64,000 nt of DNA from Salticus scenicus. Taxonomy: Eukaryota > Arthropoda > Arachnida > Araneae > Salticidae. The position numbers and the translations under genes were made by a program. Location of the stretch: positions 133,922,975 through 133,986,974 of the forward strand of contig OZ005651.1 of the NCBI GenBank assembly GCA_963930645.1, read 5' to 3'. This document shows positions 44,861 to 55,402 of the stretch, piece after piece (positions within the stretch are counted from its first letter, which is position 1; each line of letters opens with the position of its first letter). The notes beneath the pieces are model-generated. The model had not been told where the DNA came from, did no database searches, and saw only the letters and a list, made by a program, of their open reading frames with translations.

Positions 44861-46965
44861 TCTATCCACTTCCAAATATAGCACTAATATATTAGAAATA
44901 TTTTGTGTGGCCCTGTAAACGCAAGACAAATATTTTCCATCATATATTGTATGTGAAACATGCTTTACTGGAAACAAAAAATGTATGTCAGTATCATATT
45001 TTTTACGGCAATATAAAGATGTTAATATGTATCGACCATAATTTTTTCCTACAGAAATAATGTATACAAATGCTTTCGTATATCCCATGTTCCTGTGCAC
45101 GATCAATTTCACTGATTTCAATGAGAATTTTCAAGTAGTATATAGTTGGAATTCCCACTAGTATTTGTTTTTAAGTTATACTGATAACAAACACTCAGGC
45201 AGAGAAAAGAATTAATATAGTTAAGAGTTTAGATGTAAGAATGTTTATGAAAATCTACATTTTTCAGTGTATAACAATTCATTTTTATAACTTTGTAAAA
45301 AAATTATTTTACATGGACTTAAACCCATTTTTGCGACGGTTACCTACAACATATTTTAAAGAATTCAAAATCATTAGGATGAAGCGTTTTGTCGTTATCG
45401 GGTTAATTTTCACTTACTCATGCATACACATTACCATAAAAATAGCAAAAAGAATTAAAAAACAATACAAATATATAACTGCACAAAATTGAAACTAAAA
45501 ATTGAATTTTATCACGATTACAGTACGTTTCTTATACACATTATATGTTCATAAACTATAAAAGATATAGTAATAAAAGAGATATAGTTAAAAATTAAAA
45601 CTTTTTGAAATAATGTGACGTTTATATTTATTTATTTATATTTATTTATTTATTCATTAATATGTATATATTAGAAGAGTCTTTTAGCAAACACAATTTA
45701 TTAGTAAAATTTTTAAGACACATATGATGTATAGCCATTCTTATGCAATAAAACGCCAGAGGTAAATTTCTTTCGACAGTAAAAAGCTAAAAAAAAAAAA
45801 AATAATAATAATAATGTAATTGATTCTGTTTATACAATTTCCTGGATGATGGTGAACCCCCTTTTTACTTCATACATAACTCAATAACGATCAATAAAAT
45901 CTAGCTAGCAAACACCATAAATTAAAAAAAAACAAAAAAAAAAAAAAACGCTAAAGTTGTTTCGGGTCGATATAATTAACAACAATCCATCATCTGTTGA
46001 TAAAAGTAAAGTACAATCTCAACAGGATAGCATTTCTTACTTACTTACTCCCCCCCCCCCCCAGTTTATTTTATTGCTTACAAGCCGTTTATAAATTCAA
46101 CGCGAATATTTCAGCGTCTTTTTCTACATAAACTCATTATTTATATATATATATACATAAAGTGAAGAATTTTAGAACGTTATAAAATTTAGCAATTAAT
46201 AGATACATGATTAATACCAACAGCACTCAAATATAAGTAATTTTAATTCAATTTAAAAGTTAGCACTCTATATATAATTCTTTAAATTTATATCTTCAGT
46301 TGAGGAAATGAAGTACTTTGAAAGCTTTTAGTCTCTTATAATCTTAAATGTTTCTTATAATATATGATAATACTAATAATAAATAATTCGTCATTACAAT
46401 GATCAGACACCAGAAAGAAGACGTGAATTAATGAACAAACAACAACATATGGAAACGAAGCATTATGCACGGCAAAAGTTATTTAAAAAGTCAATATGCA
46501 TTGTTTCGAAAACATTACTCGATGAGATTATATAATAGAAAATAATTATAATAACCAGAAGAAGAAGAAGGAGCTGAGGCCACCACGGCTTAAGACGAGT
46601 GGATTGTGGTAAACTAGTTTGGTACCCAATGTTTTTCCAAATCCTTTGCAAGATCATATGGTAACAAAATAAAAATGAAGATCATATTTATAAATAATCT
46701 CTAAAAAAAGGAGTTAAATTGAACACGTGTTATTTGTTAAATATATTAAAAACACTTTAAACACACGTAAATTTAAATTTTATTTAAAAGATGTTAAAAA
46801 AATTTTTATCCAAAACTTTTCGCTTTAATAGTTAAGCATCATCTACTGTATTTACTGTAAAAAAAGAAAAAATGTAGTAAAAAGGAAAATTTAAAGCTTA
46901 ACGAGAAAAGCATAAAAGATTTAATTAATTAACATAGTATTTATATGACTGTGAAGAATATATAT
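44861..46965. other. Interior of the piggyBac-like element, unassigned
   Basis: Simple repeats: A with (TAA)n near 45790-45814, A tract 45924-45949, a C14 run at 46049-46062, (GAA)n at 46559-46571. Frames at 45241-45492 and 46463-46657 carry no motif. Confidence 0.5.
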
Positions 46966-47131
46966 TGTTACAAAATTGTAAATAATTGTGTTTATTTTTG
47001 TATAAATTCTTTCAAAGAGGCTTAGTAAGTTGATAAAGTGCTAATTTTGTGCATTTCTAGTCGTTATTGCGTTGAAATAGCCTATTTTCCCTTAAAAACG
47101 CATTAAAAAGCCCCAATAAGGCAGGGAATGG

Positions 47132-47192
47132 GCTTGGCGCCAAATTTGGCGACTTTTTCCCACCTTGGCGATTTTTTTTCGCGACCTTGGCG
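47132..47192 (+). promoter_or_regulatory. Repeated TTGGCGA motif in the LTR U3
   Basis: Four to five copies of (C/T)TTGGCG(A/C) within about 60 bases (GGCTTGGCGCC, ATTTGGCGACTT, CCTTGGCGATTT, CCTTGGCGAGAA), 100-160 bases upstream of the TATA box. Spacing of 12 to 24 bases suggests a cluster of factor-binding sites; identity unknown. Confidence 0.5.
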
Positions 47193-47292
47193 AGAAAATC
47201 CTTATATGGGATATACCAAATATGGAAGCTGTAAGTTGATTGGTTGACCACTTTCTAGAGTTTTCTCGAAAAATCTGGGTTCCATGGAACAG

Positions 47293-47332
47293 CATATAAG
47301 GAGCGCTTCCTCGCCAAGGCAGTCAGTTCAGT
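47293..47332 (+). promoter_or_regulatory. LTR core promoter (TATA plus initiator)
   Basis: GCATATAAGG followed 28 bases later by TCAGTTCAGTTCAG, matching the arthropod initiator TCAGT. Spacing is right for RNA polymerase II. It lies in the GC-richest part of the LTR. Confidence 0.6.
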
Positions 47333-47581
47333 TCAGATCTCAGCCAGCTTCGCTAGTGCTTGCATTGCTCTTAAGCCTCTTTGAGAGAGACTTGCTTCAA
47401 GTGTTATTGTTATACAGTTTGTACTGTGGATTTGCTATTGACAGCTGTTGTTTAAGCTGTGGTTACTGCTTGAATTGAAGCTGATAATTGGTTTATTGAC
47501 CTGTATTTTTCTGGAACTTTCTGTGAATAAATTACTGAATTTTTGTACGTTTGGCCTTTCATTCTCAAACAACTCACGAAC

Positions 47582-47597
47582 CCCCAAGTACGCAACA

Positions 47598-47636
<39 letters not shown>

Positions 47637-47650
47637 ATAAATACAATAAA
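47582..47650. repeat. (TA)n microsatellite at LTR edge
   Basis: Two (TA)n runs separated by ATGTA start immediately after the LTR end. The LTR likely inserted in a TA-rich target. Confidence 0.85.
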
Positions 47651-48241
47651 GGCAATGTTAATTTACACATATGCTATGTATTAATTACAGTTAACATCCA
47701 TTTTGAAACTTAAATAATTTATTAAATTTATAATTCTTACATAGTAATGTTAATATTTAATATTCAAATTGTTATAATGTATTTCAATCAAAATAAATTT
47801 GCTGCATAAAATACATAGGATCAAAAATCAATTGTTTAAAACTGAAATGCAGTGATTCTTTCTTTCTTCTTCTTTTTTTAATTTTGCTCAAAAAGAACAG
47901 AAAATAGATAAACTATGAAAATTAACACTTAGAAATCGAATAATATTTATATTTAAAAAAACTCTTTCAAAAAGAACAGTCAAAGTTAGTCGTTTCAAGT
48001 CTCTTTCTGTATTTCTCCAAAAGGTGTTTTGGAGAAATCTGTTTTGTAATATCACCCCAACTGCTGTAGGGTAAAAGAGGCTAGTTACTGGAAAAGCAGG
48101 GAGGAAAGAAGTTCCTCCTTCTAATTGACTTTTCCACGAAATCATTCAGTGAGCAACCAGACTGCTATTTTCTATCCCCCAAAAGCTGAGAGAGCCCCTC
48201 ACAAGAACTGTAAAATTTTTAGTATAGCCCACGTGAAAAGG
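47651..48241. other. Right part of the piggyBac-like element
   Basis: Unassigned AT-rich sequence up to about 47990, then a less AT-rich subterminal region with the TTTCTCCAAAA hairpin at 48012-48037 and the CACGTGAAAAGG terminus. No gene. The 85-codon minus-strand frame (47888-48145) covers the subterminal region and has no motif. Confidence 0.5.
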
Positions 48242-48245
48242 TTAA

Positions 48246-48562
48246 TCGTTGAAAAGCGACTGCCTCCCCCCACCACTCACCAGTGACTTCGATCGATGAA
48301 TTGGGGCATCGTGTTAAAACTTCATGAAGTGCCTCTACCCGTACATGTCATCCAATCGCTGTTCGATTCAATGCCTAGGCAAATATGTGCTGTTATTGCT
48401 CACAGAGGTCGCTGCTTTATGTAGTGTTTTCTCAGTACATATTACTCCAAATTTCCTGAAATTGTAATCAATTGTTCTTCCTACTATAATGTATGTGTCC
48501 AACAAATTTCATTCCGTTATTATCATTCCTTCTTGGTGTTGCATTTTCAATGTCGAGCAGTG
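48246..48562 (+). pseudogene. Tc1-type transposase C-terminus and terminus (right arm, part 2)
   Basis: Continues from 42922: CCACTCACCAGTGACTTCGA, encoding VTSIDELGHRV, then after a frameshift a region equivalent to PVHVIQSLFDSMPRQI and the terminal CACTGCTCGACATTG inverted. About 300 bases. Mirror image of 41823-42133. Confidence 0.85.
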
Positions 48563-48564
48563 TA

Positions 48565-49000
48565 GTTTATTCATTTTTATTCTTCATTTTTGACTTCTTC
48601 TTTCTTCTTCATTTTTGACTTCATTTATTAATTTCTTGTACGATAGGGTGCCCGTTAGCTATTTGCTATTATAGCTACTAACGAACGAAATCGTACATTG
48701 GTGCTCAACGATGAAAAAGGTCACCCCTGATGAGTTTTTTCCACCGTTCTTATCTTTTCCTAATCGGAAAAATATACTGTTTAAAATACTGTCTTACTTG
48801 TTTATTTTCTCATTTCTTGTTTGTATCTCCTGATTTGAATTCCATGTCGTTTTTATGTACCGGCAAATTTATTAAAATTACAACTAACATTCTAGGAATA
48901 AATTTATGGTTGGAATGAAGTTATATTAAGAAAAAAAATCAGTAAATCAAAATGGAGTTTTTCATAAATGAGTTTCAAAGGGAGTTTCAATAAATCACAA
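48565..49000 (+). other. Sequence flanking the Tc1 derivative; possible Penelope-like 3' region
   Basis: Contains GAACGAAATCGTAC (48682-48695) and CCCTGATGAG (48726-48735) followed by a TTTTCC-TAATC-GGAAAA hairpin near 48766-48783. CTGATGAG and CGAAA are words of the hammerhead-ribozyme core found in Penelope-like elements, but the order and spacing here are wrong for an active ribozyme. I treat it as a weak hint that the retroelement's 3' part extends here. Confidence 0.25.
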
Positions 49001-51700
49001 TCAGTCTCCACAGGTTATTTTAATTTGTTGTAATTTCATTCTTATTGGTCTATGCGGTTTCAATGATCTTATTTCTGTTGCTTTGCTTTTACTACGGTTA
49101 ATAATTCATTTATATATATGTTATACATATATATAAGGTTGCACATATCTGTTGGTAGTTTTTGATCCAGTCGTTACTCTTCACCGTGTTTACACATCTC
49201 ATAGTTTCCATTATATGCCTCTTCTTCATGGATAAGTTATAATAACTGGAATGATGAATATAATTTATTTATTGATTACATATTTTTTTTATAAGAGTTT
49301 AAACTGCATTCATCAGTAAATCAGCTATTAATTAGTTTAAATAATTTTAATGATGAAATTCTTGATTAAAATATCTTACATGTGAGCGTCTTATGTGTTC
49401 GCGTCTTATTTAGACAAGATACTTATTAAAAGTGAGCAGATGGAAATAATGTAATTTTACATCTATAATGCGACTGCAGACAGATGAGAATAATTATATA
49501 TCACCGGTTTCGATACGCGTACATTACAGATAAGTGAAGAAGTGTTTAAAGTCACTAAGATTTTCCTGGTTAAATTTGACATAAGTCTATAATAAAATGT
49601 TCTTTGAGTTTATACTTCACTACCCCCCCCCCCCTTAAAAATAAATAAAAAATAAATCTGAAGTTATATAAATGTAGTCCAGGATAAATTTTCGGTATTA
49701 GTTTTTTAATTCATTACGACAGTACCTCCCCGCTAATCTAATAATTCTATTAAATGGATTGTGGTTGTGATGGTCAACCCTTTCATGGGCAATTGAATTG
49801 CGTTTATTTGATGCCGAAAGACATTAGAATGTACGAGCAAAATTAGAAGAAAATACATACTTTTTTCCCCTACAAGCTATAAAAGTAAAATTATCTTGTA
49901 AAATTTCGAGATGAATTTTTACAGTTGGGAATTAAATAAGTATAATACATTCCACCGCCCTTTGAAAGGGTTAAGGTCGATTGACTATGGTAGAGTCTCA
50001 TGCATGGGTGGAATGCCTTCCGTGTGTGTGTGTGTGTGTGTGGAGGGGGGCATTTAAGGCCTAATGACAGAATTTTTTCTGGCATGCTTAATACATACGG
50101 CTAAGTATTGATTACTTGAATCCATGAATTCAAACATGCCCCGTGAAGCGAATCAATGTTTTTGAGTGTTTAGTAAAGTAGATAAAAATTTTAGATTGAA
50201 CTACCTATAGTAATTTGTTAAAGCTGATTTTAATATGTATATTATGAATACCTTTTCAGACACACACATATATATATCATGTTGTAGGTATCTCACCGCA
50301 TGGATCACATTTATTTAAATATATAGATTGAAATAATTTAAAAATCCCCAAAGCTCTTAATATTTTATAAAGAAAATTGTAGAGTTGTCAAATAATATTA
50401 AATTGGTACGTGAGGAAAATAAACACAACACTATAATGCCATTACAAGGAAAAATAATAAATTGGAATTGGAAATAGCGCATCGAACTTGCGAGATGAAT
50501 AATCAGAGCTGGTCAGTATTCAGGAAACCCCTTTCTTCTCACAGCAACATCAACTAATGAGTAATTACACATAGTCATCCGAATTGTAACAGGGTCTGCG
50601 TAATGTCACTAGTTGTGTAAGGGTCATGGGAAAGACAGAGAATGGGCGGGTCCACTTCCCAGCCACCCAATCACCTAAGGACATGGAAGTGGATGATTTA
50701 AAAGTAGAAGAGCTGGAGAATCTTGGCCCGTAGGCTGGAAAAAGCCGTGATGGGTCCTGCTCGTTTTTCAATTTCACACGCGATTTGGTTAATTATGACA
50801 AAGGGATTGGCAGTGTGATGACAAATTGAAGAGCAGTAGGGGGCTCGGGATGGAGGGAGTAAAACACATTTTAGAACAATTGATGGCTCTTTAATTGGAG
50901 GAAAATGGCACAGTAATTAACTTCTTCTTCTGTTCCTTTTTTTATTATTATTATTTATTTATTTAGGTTTTTCGCTCTCATCAAACACACCGTATTAATG
51001 ATATATTCCAAGGCTAAGTAACAATTGAGATGAAACTTTGCAGCATTTGAAACCACGCCTTGCTTTTCAAGCTTTTTTTTTCTCCTCACCTGTGTATACA
51101 TAATAATTATTGAAATCAGCGTTTACCTTTAAGTAGAAAGTGAAGATTTGTGATTTATTGTAATCTTTTTTATTATTATTATTATTATTATTCACATACA
51201 GTGTTCTAAATAAAATACATAACTTAGCTGGTACATCATTTGCTATTTAAATTATTAATTTGAATTGCAAGTTGAATTATTTACTTTTAATTATGTTTTT
51301 TTATACCTTGAATCGTACAAATTCAAGTTATCTGCGGTTTTTCTTTGAATAAGATAATTTATCACAGTGATTGATTCTTGTTACAAAAGAATATATATTT
51401 TAGATCTGCACTTTTAATTTCTCACCTTGTAAAAGTGTTTTTTAAACAAAAGTTGCATCAGCTTATGAATGAAACAAAAGTGACATTTCATTTTCATTGT
51501 GAAATTAAAACATAAAAAAAGAAAGATTTTTTTTTCTTTCTACTTATACTTAAATCTCTCTCATTAACTTAAAAGTTTTGTATAATTAGTTTATCTTATT
51601 CAAAAACTAAAGTGTGCATGTTTTCTTGCTTTTTCCAAACCACCTATAGTCGTTACCTTAAAATATTATTTTCAAAAAATGACTGTGTATTTGTATGTTA
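49001..51700. other. Unassigned sequence
   Basis: C run at 49624-49636, (GT)n at 50022-50042, (TTA)n at 50944-50963 and 51170-51192. The 50500-50900 stretch is unusually complex and less AT-rich for this window (for example GGGCGGGTCCACTTCCCAGC) and may be single-copy or regulatory. The 70-codon minus-strand frame in it shows no domain. Confidence 0.45.
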
Positions 51701-51906
51701 GAGTTTGCGTCATTTCTAATTTATTTCAGAACATTGTTAGTACACCCCCCCCTTTTTTTTTATTCATACCACTTATTTAAGAGTATTTTTTTCTTATTTA
51801 TTCATACGTAGTTACGTATTGAAGAAAATTTTTCTACAAAACAGTGGTATGAAGATAAAGCATGTATACTAACAATGCTCCACAATAATTTAGAAATGCT
51901 GGCAAC
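51701..51906. mobile_element. TGCCAAC-related palindromic element (copy 8)
   Basis: Arms share GCATTTCTAA.TTATT and ACATTGTTAGTA, then a C/T-rich block and CATACCACT; centre TTATTTATTCATACGTAGT. The right end reads GCTGGCAACC, complement GGTTGCCAGC. More diverged than copies 2, 4 and 5. Confidence 0.6.
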
Positions 51907-51915
51907 CTTGTTTAA

Positions 51916-52219
51916 CACTTTCGCGACCGCTGACGTGAATTCACGTCATTTGAAAATCTGTAACTCCACCAGTAGGCATTTCTTTAGGTTACATAGATTA
52001 CATTATTGCTTAACAATACACCCAATATTGACATTTATACAATCAATGCATTATGTATACAAATACTTTGATTAGAAAGAGTAAAACGGTAATGTATATC
52101 TATTCGTATTATAAATATGAATAGAGAAAACGTTGATTTAAAATAATGTAATATTCAAGAATAACGCCCATAGGCTGAGCTAACTGTCAAAAAGACAGAA
52201 ACATGCGGTCGTGAAAGTG
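51916..52219. mobile_element. TTAA-type (piggyBac-like) MITE, 304 bp
   Basis: Ends CACTTTCGCGACCGC and CACTTTCACGACCGC, flanked by TTAA (51912-51915) and TCAA (52220-52223, one mutation). A related fragment lies at 6036. Terminus and target fit piggyBac-type mobilisation. No coding. Confidence 0.75.
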
Positions 52220-52239
52220 TCAAAATGCCATCAGCTTAT

Positions 52240-52470
52240 ATATAATTAGGATGATCATATCAGAGTGTCTTTATAATAGGGACATATTTTAAAAAGCTAC
52301 AATTATCCTATTACGTACGTACTTTTTCCTTCTTAATAAATAAGAACCAAAAATAAAGTGTCAATGATAAATAATTTACTTTTACTTTTTTCTTTTAAAC
52401 TTAGAAAAATGGCTTCAAAATAAAGTCTGTCCGCAGAAAATGAGGACATTTGGTCAGCTTATATATAATA
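52240..52470. repeat. GGCTGACCA-type repeat, second copy
   Basis: Right end complemented reads AAGCTGACCAAATGTCCTCA, similar to GGCTGACCATATGTCCTCG at 4913; left end has TAGGATGATCATATC. Direct repeats of GCTTATATATAAT lie just outside both ends (52245, 52458), possibly a target duplication. Confidence 0.5.
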
Positions 52471-52554
52471 TAAGTGGCATTTAGTACATCAATTTCTGAG
52501 GATAAAATTTTAAATGAATTTCTCGAATACTCAAAATTATTTTTTATATACTCA

Positions 52555-52720
52555 GAGTTGCCAACTTAAACTTTTTTTTCAGGGCATTGTTAGTACCCGC
52601 CTTCTTTTCATATCGCTTTTCACTGAAGATTTATTTATTTATTTATTTTGAAAAAAACCCCAAAAGCTAGTGTTGAGCTTATTATTCCTCTTTTTTTTCT
52701 TTAAAAATTTAGTGATTTAC
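52555..52720. repeat. TGCCAAC family, left-arm fragment (copy 9)
   Basis: GTTGCCAACTTAAAC, then GGCATTGTTAGTACCCGCC and TTTTCATA. The right arm is not recognisable. A hAT-like element follows directly. Confidence 0.5.
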
Positions 52721-52904
52721 AGGCCTGGCAGCGTTCCTAAAATTTTACGTTCACTTTAAATTGTCACCACAATTTTAAAACAATACTTTTTAACAATGTT
52801 TCAGAATTAAAACAATCGAAAATATTTAAGAACAATTTCTTACTGGCGGTATTGTTGACAATATAATAAAATAACGGTGAAATTTTAGGAACGCTGCGAG
52901 GCCT
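52721..52904. mobile_element. hAT-like palindromic MITE, about 184 bp
   Basis: Ends AGGCCTGGCAGCGTTCCTAA and, complemented, AGGCCTCGCAGCGTTCCTAA with AAATTTTA(C)CG following. Flanking TGATTTAC and GGATTTAC match at 7 of 8 bases, an hAT-style 8 bp duplication. Confidence 0.8.
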
Positions 52905-52912
52905 GGATTTAC

Positions 52913-53665
52913 TAATTCATCTATATTTCTTAGTAAATAGTTTACAAGTTCTACGATATTTCTTAATCAGTAAGGTACTAATTCTACATTAAAAAAAAAA
53001 AAATATTATTACTAAGTTTTTTAAGGGACGGGGGGTTGTCTTATTTTAATATTGCATAAAATACGGAGAATTGGAAGAAAATGTAGATAATTAAGTCATG
53101 ATCTAAGATTCTTGACATGGCTGATTTAAATCTTTAATAAACATTCCGTAGTAGAAACATGCTTCGTCAGCACTAAATAATTATCTAATAATATTGATTA
53201 ATATAATATTGATTGATATAATATATCTAATAATATTGATAATATTGTACTGAATTTCAGTATACTATGTGGTGCCTTTTATCTACACATCTGTCTAAAA
53301 TAAAATGAATACATTAACATTCTGTATGAAAATACTTTTTACGGACGTCACAAGATGTTATAAGAGAAATTTTATTACAATTATTAAATTTGAAAAATAT
53401 CTACTTAAACACATAATGAGTCGATTTTTTTTGGCATATCACCATTACTTTTTACAGAATTTTGGTTTATTTAAAGCTCAATTTCTGCAATTAAATAACA
53501 CTAAGGGACTAGCGTAACTATAAAATAAAAGTGGTATTCAAAAAGCGGAAACTCGGCAAGTGTGGTACAACGTTTTGGCTAGTTTATATGTCAAACTTGA
53601 ACTTTTTAATATTTTAGCAAAAGGTTTGATTTAACAATTACTTTTATGTTAAAAAATGTTTCTTG

Positions 53666-53696
<31 letters not shown>

Positions 53697-53853
53697 ATGC
53701 AAAATCATTATATCCCATTAAAACAAAATTTTGTGTTCCAAATGTTTTTAAGATTCATAAAACGTATTTTATTAGTAATAATAAATAGATAATAAAAAAC
53801 TAGTCACTGTTAAATTACATTTCTTTCAGAATGCAAAAAGAAATATACTGGAG

Positions 53854-53886
<33 letters not shown>

Positions 53887-54353
53887 GAAAATCAGATATT
53901 TGATTTGACATTTTACTGACATTGATTCATCTCTTTATAAAACTAATTTTTATTCCATACTTGTCTTCTAGTTCCCTTGCTTTACTGCCTGTATGTGGAT
54001 AAATTTCTAGAGCAAAAGAGTTATTTATTTATGTTTCTCTCAAAACTATGGTGCCTTGCTCATTCTGTAATTAAAGATCGGATGAATGTAAGTCAACTAG
54101 TACAAGAAAACCTGCGCAGCTTCAAACACATTTAGATTTTATGTTAAAGAAATTGTACTTTTCTTTAGATATTGTTCATATACATTATTTTTTCTGTATA
54201 TTTCATATAATTAAAAGAGAAAAAAAAAGAAATAATTAAGGATTTTTCTGTATTATTGTGCTTAAGAGAAAACTATTTTATGAATTTTCAATTTAAACTT
54301 AAGAACTGAAAAAGGTACCATATGGAATTTCACTTTTCTGTTTTCATAAATAT
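52913..54353. other. Unassigned AT-rich sequence
   Basis: A tract 52990-53003, (TA)n 53669-53696, A tract 53853-53884. A short ATATTGAT(A/T)ATAT repeat near 53192-53247. No gene features in the frame at 53305-53517. Confidence 0.5.
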
Positions 54354-54365
54354 CATTTGATTAAA

Positions 54366-54684
54366 GGCAGCGGTAGCCCAGTCGGTAGAGCGCCAGCCTC
54401 GTAACTGGAAGATTGCGGTTTCGGTACTCGAGCCGGCCAAAGACCGTCGTGTACACTAATGGTGGCTGGTGCACGTAAAATCTGTCGGGGCCGCAATGTC
54501 CTCCATGTTCCCATAAAAAATTATACCTCTGGGGGTCACCGAAGCGGGAGAGCCATCCCTTCCGTGGAGGATCAAAATTGCGATGGCATGTCTCCGGACC
54601 ACTTCTAGGGGTGTGTCCCAGACCGTCACCAATTGCCCATCTGCGCAGCATTAGTGCGACGTAAAACCCAACCATCCAACCACC
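54366..54684 (+). mobile_element. tRNA-derived SINE, family 2, with 12 bp duplication
   Basis: The head GCAGCGGTAGCCCAGTCGGT contains a strong Pol III A-box (GTAGCCCAGTCGGTAGAG); the anticodon-loop-like CTCGTAA is bounded by CCAG/CTGG; the B-box region GGTTTCGGTACTCGAG carries an insertion. The body includes GTGGCTGGTGCACGTAAAAT and CCTCCATGTTCCCATAAA, and the tail GACGTAAAACCCAACCATCC. The exact 12 bp duplication CATTTGATTAAA (54354-54365, 54685-54696) proves retrotransposition. Non-coding; mobilised in trans by a LINE. Confidence 0.9.
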
Positions 54685-54884
54685 CATTTGATTAAATATT
54701 AATAACTTCTACCACACATTTTATGGGTACATAGAAAAATTTCTTAATAAAATATAAACATTTTCCATATCCCTTGAAATGAGTACGCAGAAAACCAAAT
54801 TTTGAATTGAAATTCAGTCGCTACGTAAGAGGCAATCTACACGTGGGGACATATTAATAATATACAACAAAATTTCTTTTATCT

Positions 54885-55250
54885 ATGTTTCATCATAGTC
54901 TTTCGGGGTCAGTAGTTCCCGCCGTTTTAGGGTTCACCTGATTCAGTCGAGTTCTTTTTTCGATGCACCTGTCTCTCCACTGTTTAAGTGAGCGGAACTC
55001 TCTCCAAAGTGTGGGAAGGTGCTACTAGGGGGTGCAACCCACCTTTGGTGGGGGGCGCTATTAGCCAGAGGGAAGACAATTCGCTAGTCTCTCACACTCG
55101 ACTCCACGTTGCGACACGGGTCACAGAACATGGCGTGTCGTTTGATACTTTAATAAAAGGAATATTTCTGTTTGGCACGATGTTTTCAAACTTGGCGAGA
55201 TTATATTCACCCGTGATTGAATCTGATATATGTACTTTTGAATAATGTTC
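54885..55250. other. GC-richer unassigned block
   Basis: Between about 54900 and 55140 the base composition shifts to near-balanced, with runs such as GGGGGTGCAACCCACC and GGTGGGGGGCGC. An 85-codon plus-strand frame (54988-55245) covers part of it without recognisable domain. It could be an unknown repeat, an exon or a regulatory block; I cannot decide. Confidence 0.35.
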
Positions 55251-55402
55251 ACAAAAGAAAGGGAAGCATCATGTATCGGGTTTTTTATATATGTTTTTTC
55301 TAAGCGGTTTTTTGTCTATAGAATGAGATCTTTACTTTAATTTCATGTGATCTTCACTACTTTCTTGGTGGCTAAATTTTAATTTTAATTATTTCTAAAA
55401 TG

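Larger units (their letters stand above)
46966..47597 (+). mobile_element. Solo LTR, 632 bp (LTR retrotransposon)
   Basis: Begins TGTTACAAAATTG and ends CGCAACA, giving the inverted TGTT/AACA ends of an LTR, flanked by ATAT on both sides. Internally it has a TATA box (47295-47300), an initiator-like TCAGTTCAG about 28 bases downstream and an AATAAA signal at 47526-47531 in the expected order (U3, R, U5). No internal retroviral-like coding region or second LTR lies nearby, so it arose by LTR-LTR recombination. The TGTTAC terminus fits Ty3/Gypsy-type LTRs but does not prove it. The flanking (TA)n makes the duplication ambiguous. Confidence 0.75.
42923..48241. mobile_element. piggyBac-like non-autonomous element, 5.3 kb, TTAA duplication
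   Basis: TTAA occurs exactly at both edges (42919-42922, 48242-48245). Termini CCTTTACATAGGGGCT and CCTTTTCACGTGGGCT share CCTTT.CA....GGGCT. The uninterrupted left arm of the host palindrome reads ...GACTGTTTAATCATTGAAAAG (complement of 42134-42154), an internal empty-site control proving the boundaries. Subterminal hairpins lie at 42937-42957 (9 base arms CTCGGACAG) and 48012-48037 (arms TTTCTCCAAAA). No transposase frame is present, so this is either a large deletion relative or an element with captured sequence. Confidence 0.85.
41823..48562. mobile_element. Palindromic Tc1-like derivative (two transposase halves head to head), split by a later insertion
   Basis: Inverted ends CACTGCTCGACATTGAAAAT and CACTGCTCGACATTGAAAAT (one base differs further in) with TA at both sides (41821-41822, 48563-48564). 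Subtracting the 5.3 kb insertion leaves about 1.4 kb that is one big inverted repeat with arms of about 700 bases: each arm is the 3' two-thirds of a Tc1-like transposase gene plus its terminus. Arms meet near 42550-42580. Neither arm has an N-terminus, so it is not autonomous. It would fold into a long hairpin if transcribed. Confidence 0.85.

Noticed and set aside
44747..45121. 124-codon minus-strand frame
   Set aside because: Longest non-low-complexity frame outside transposases, but it overlaps a repeat tail and has no domain, signal peptide or repeat pattern that I can defend.
47284..47478. 64-codon plus-strand frame in the LTR
   Set aside because: Lies in R/U5 of a solo LTR, with no downstream retroelement coding region.
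54361..54687. 108-codon minus-strand frame
   Set aside because: Antisense to a SINE defined by exact target duplication; not a gene.
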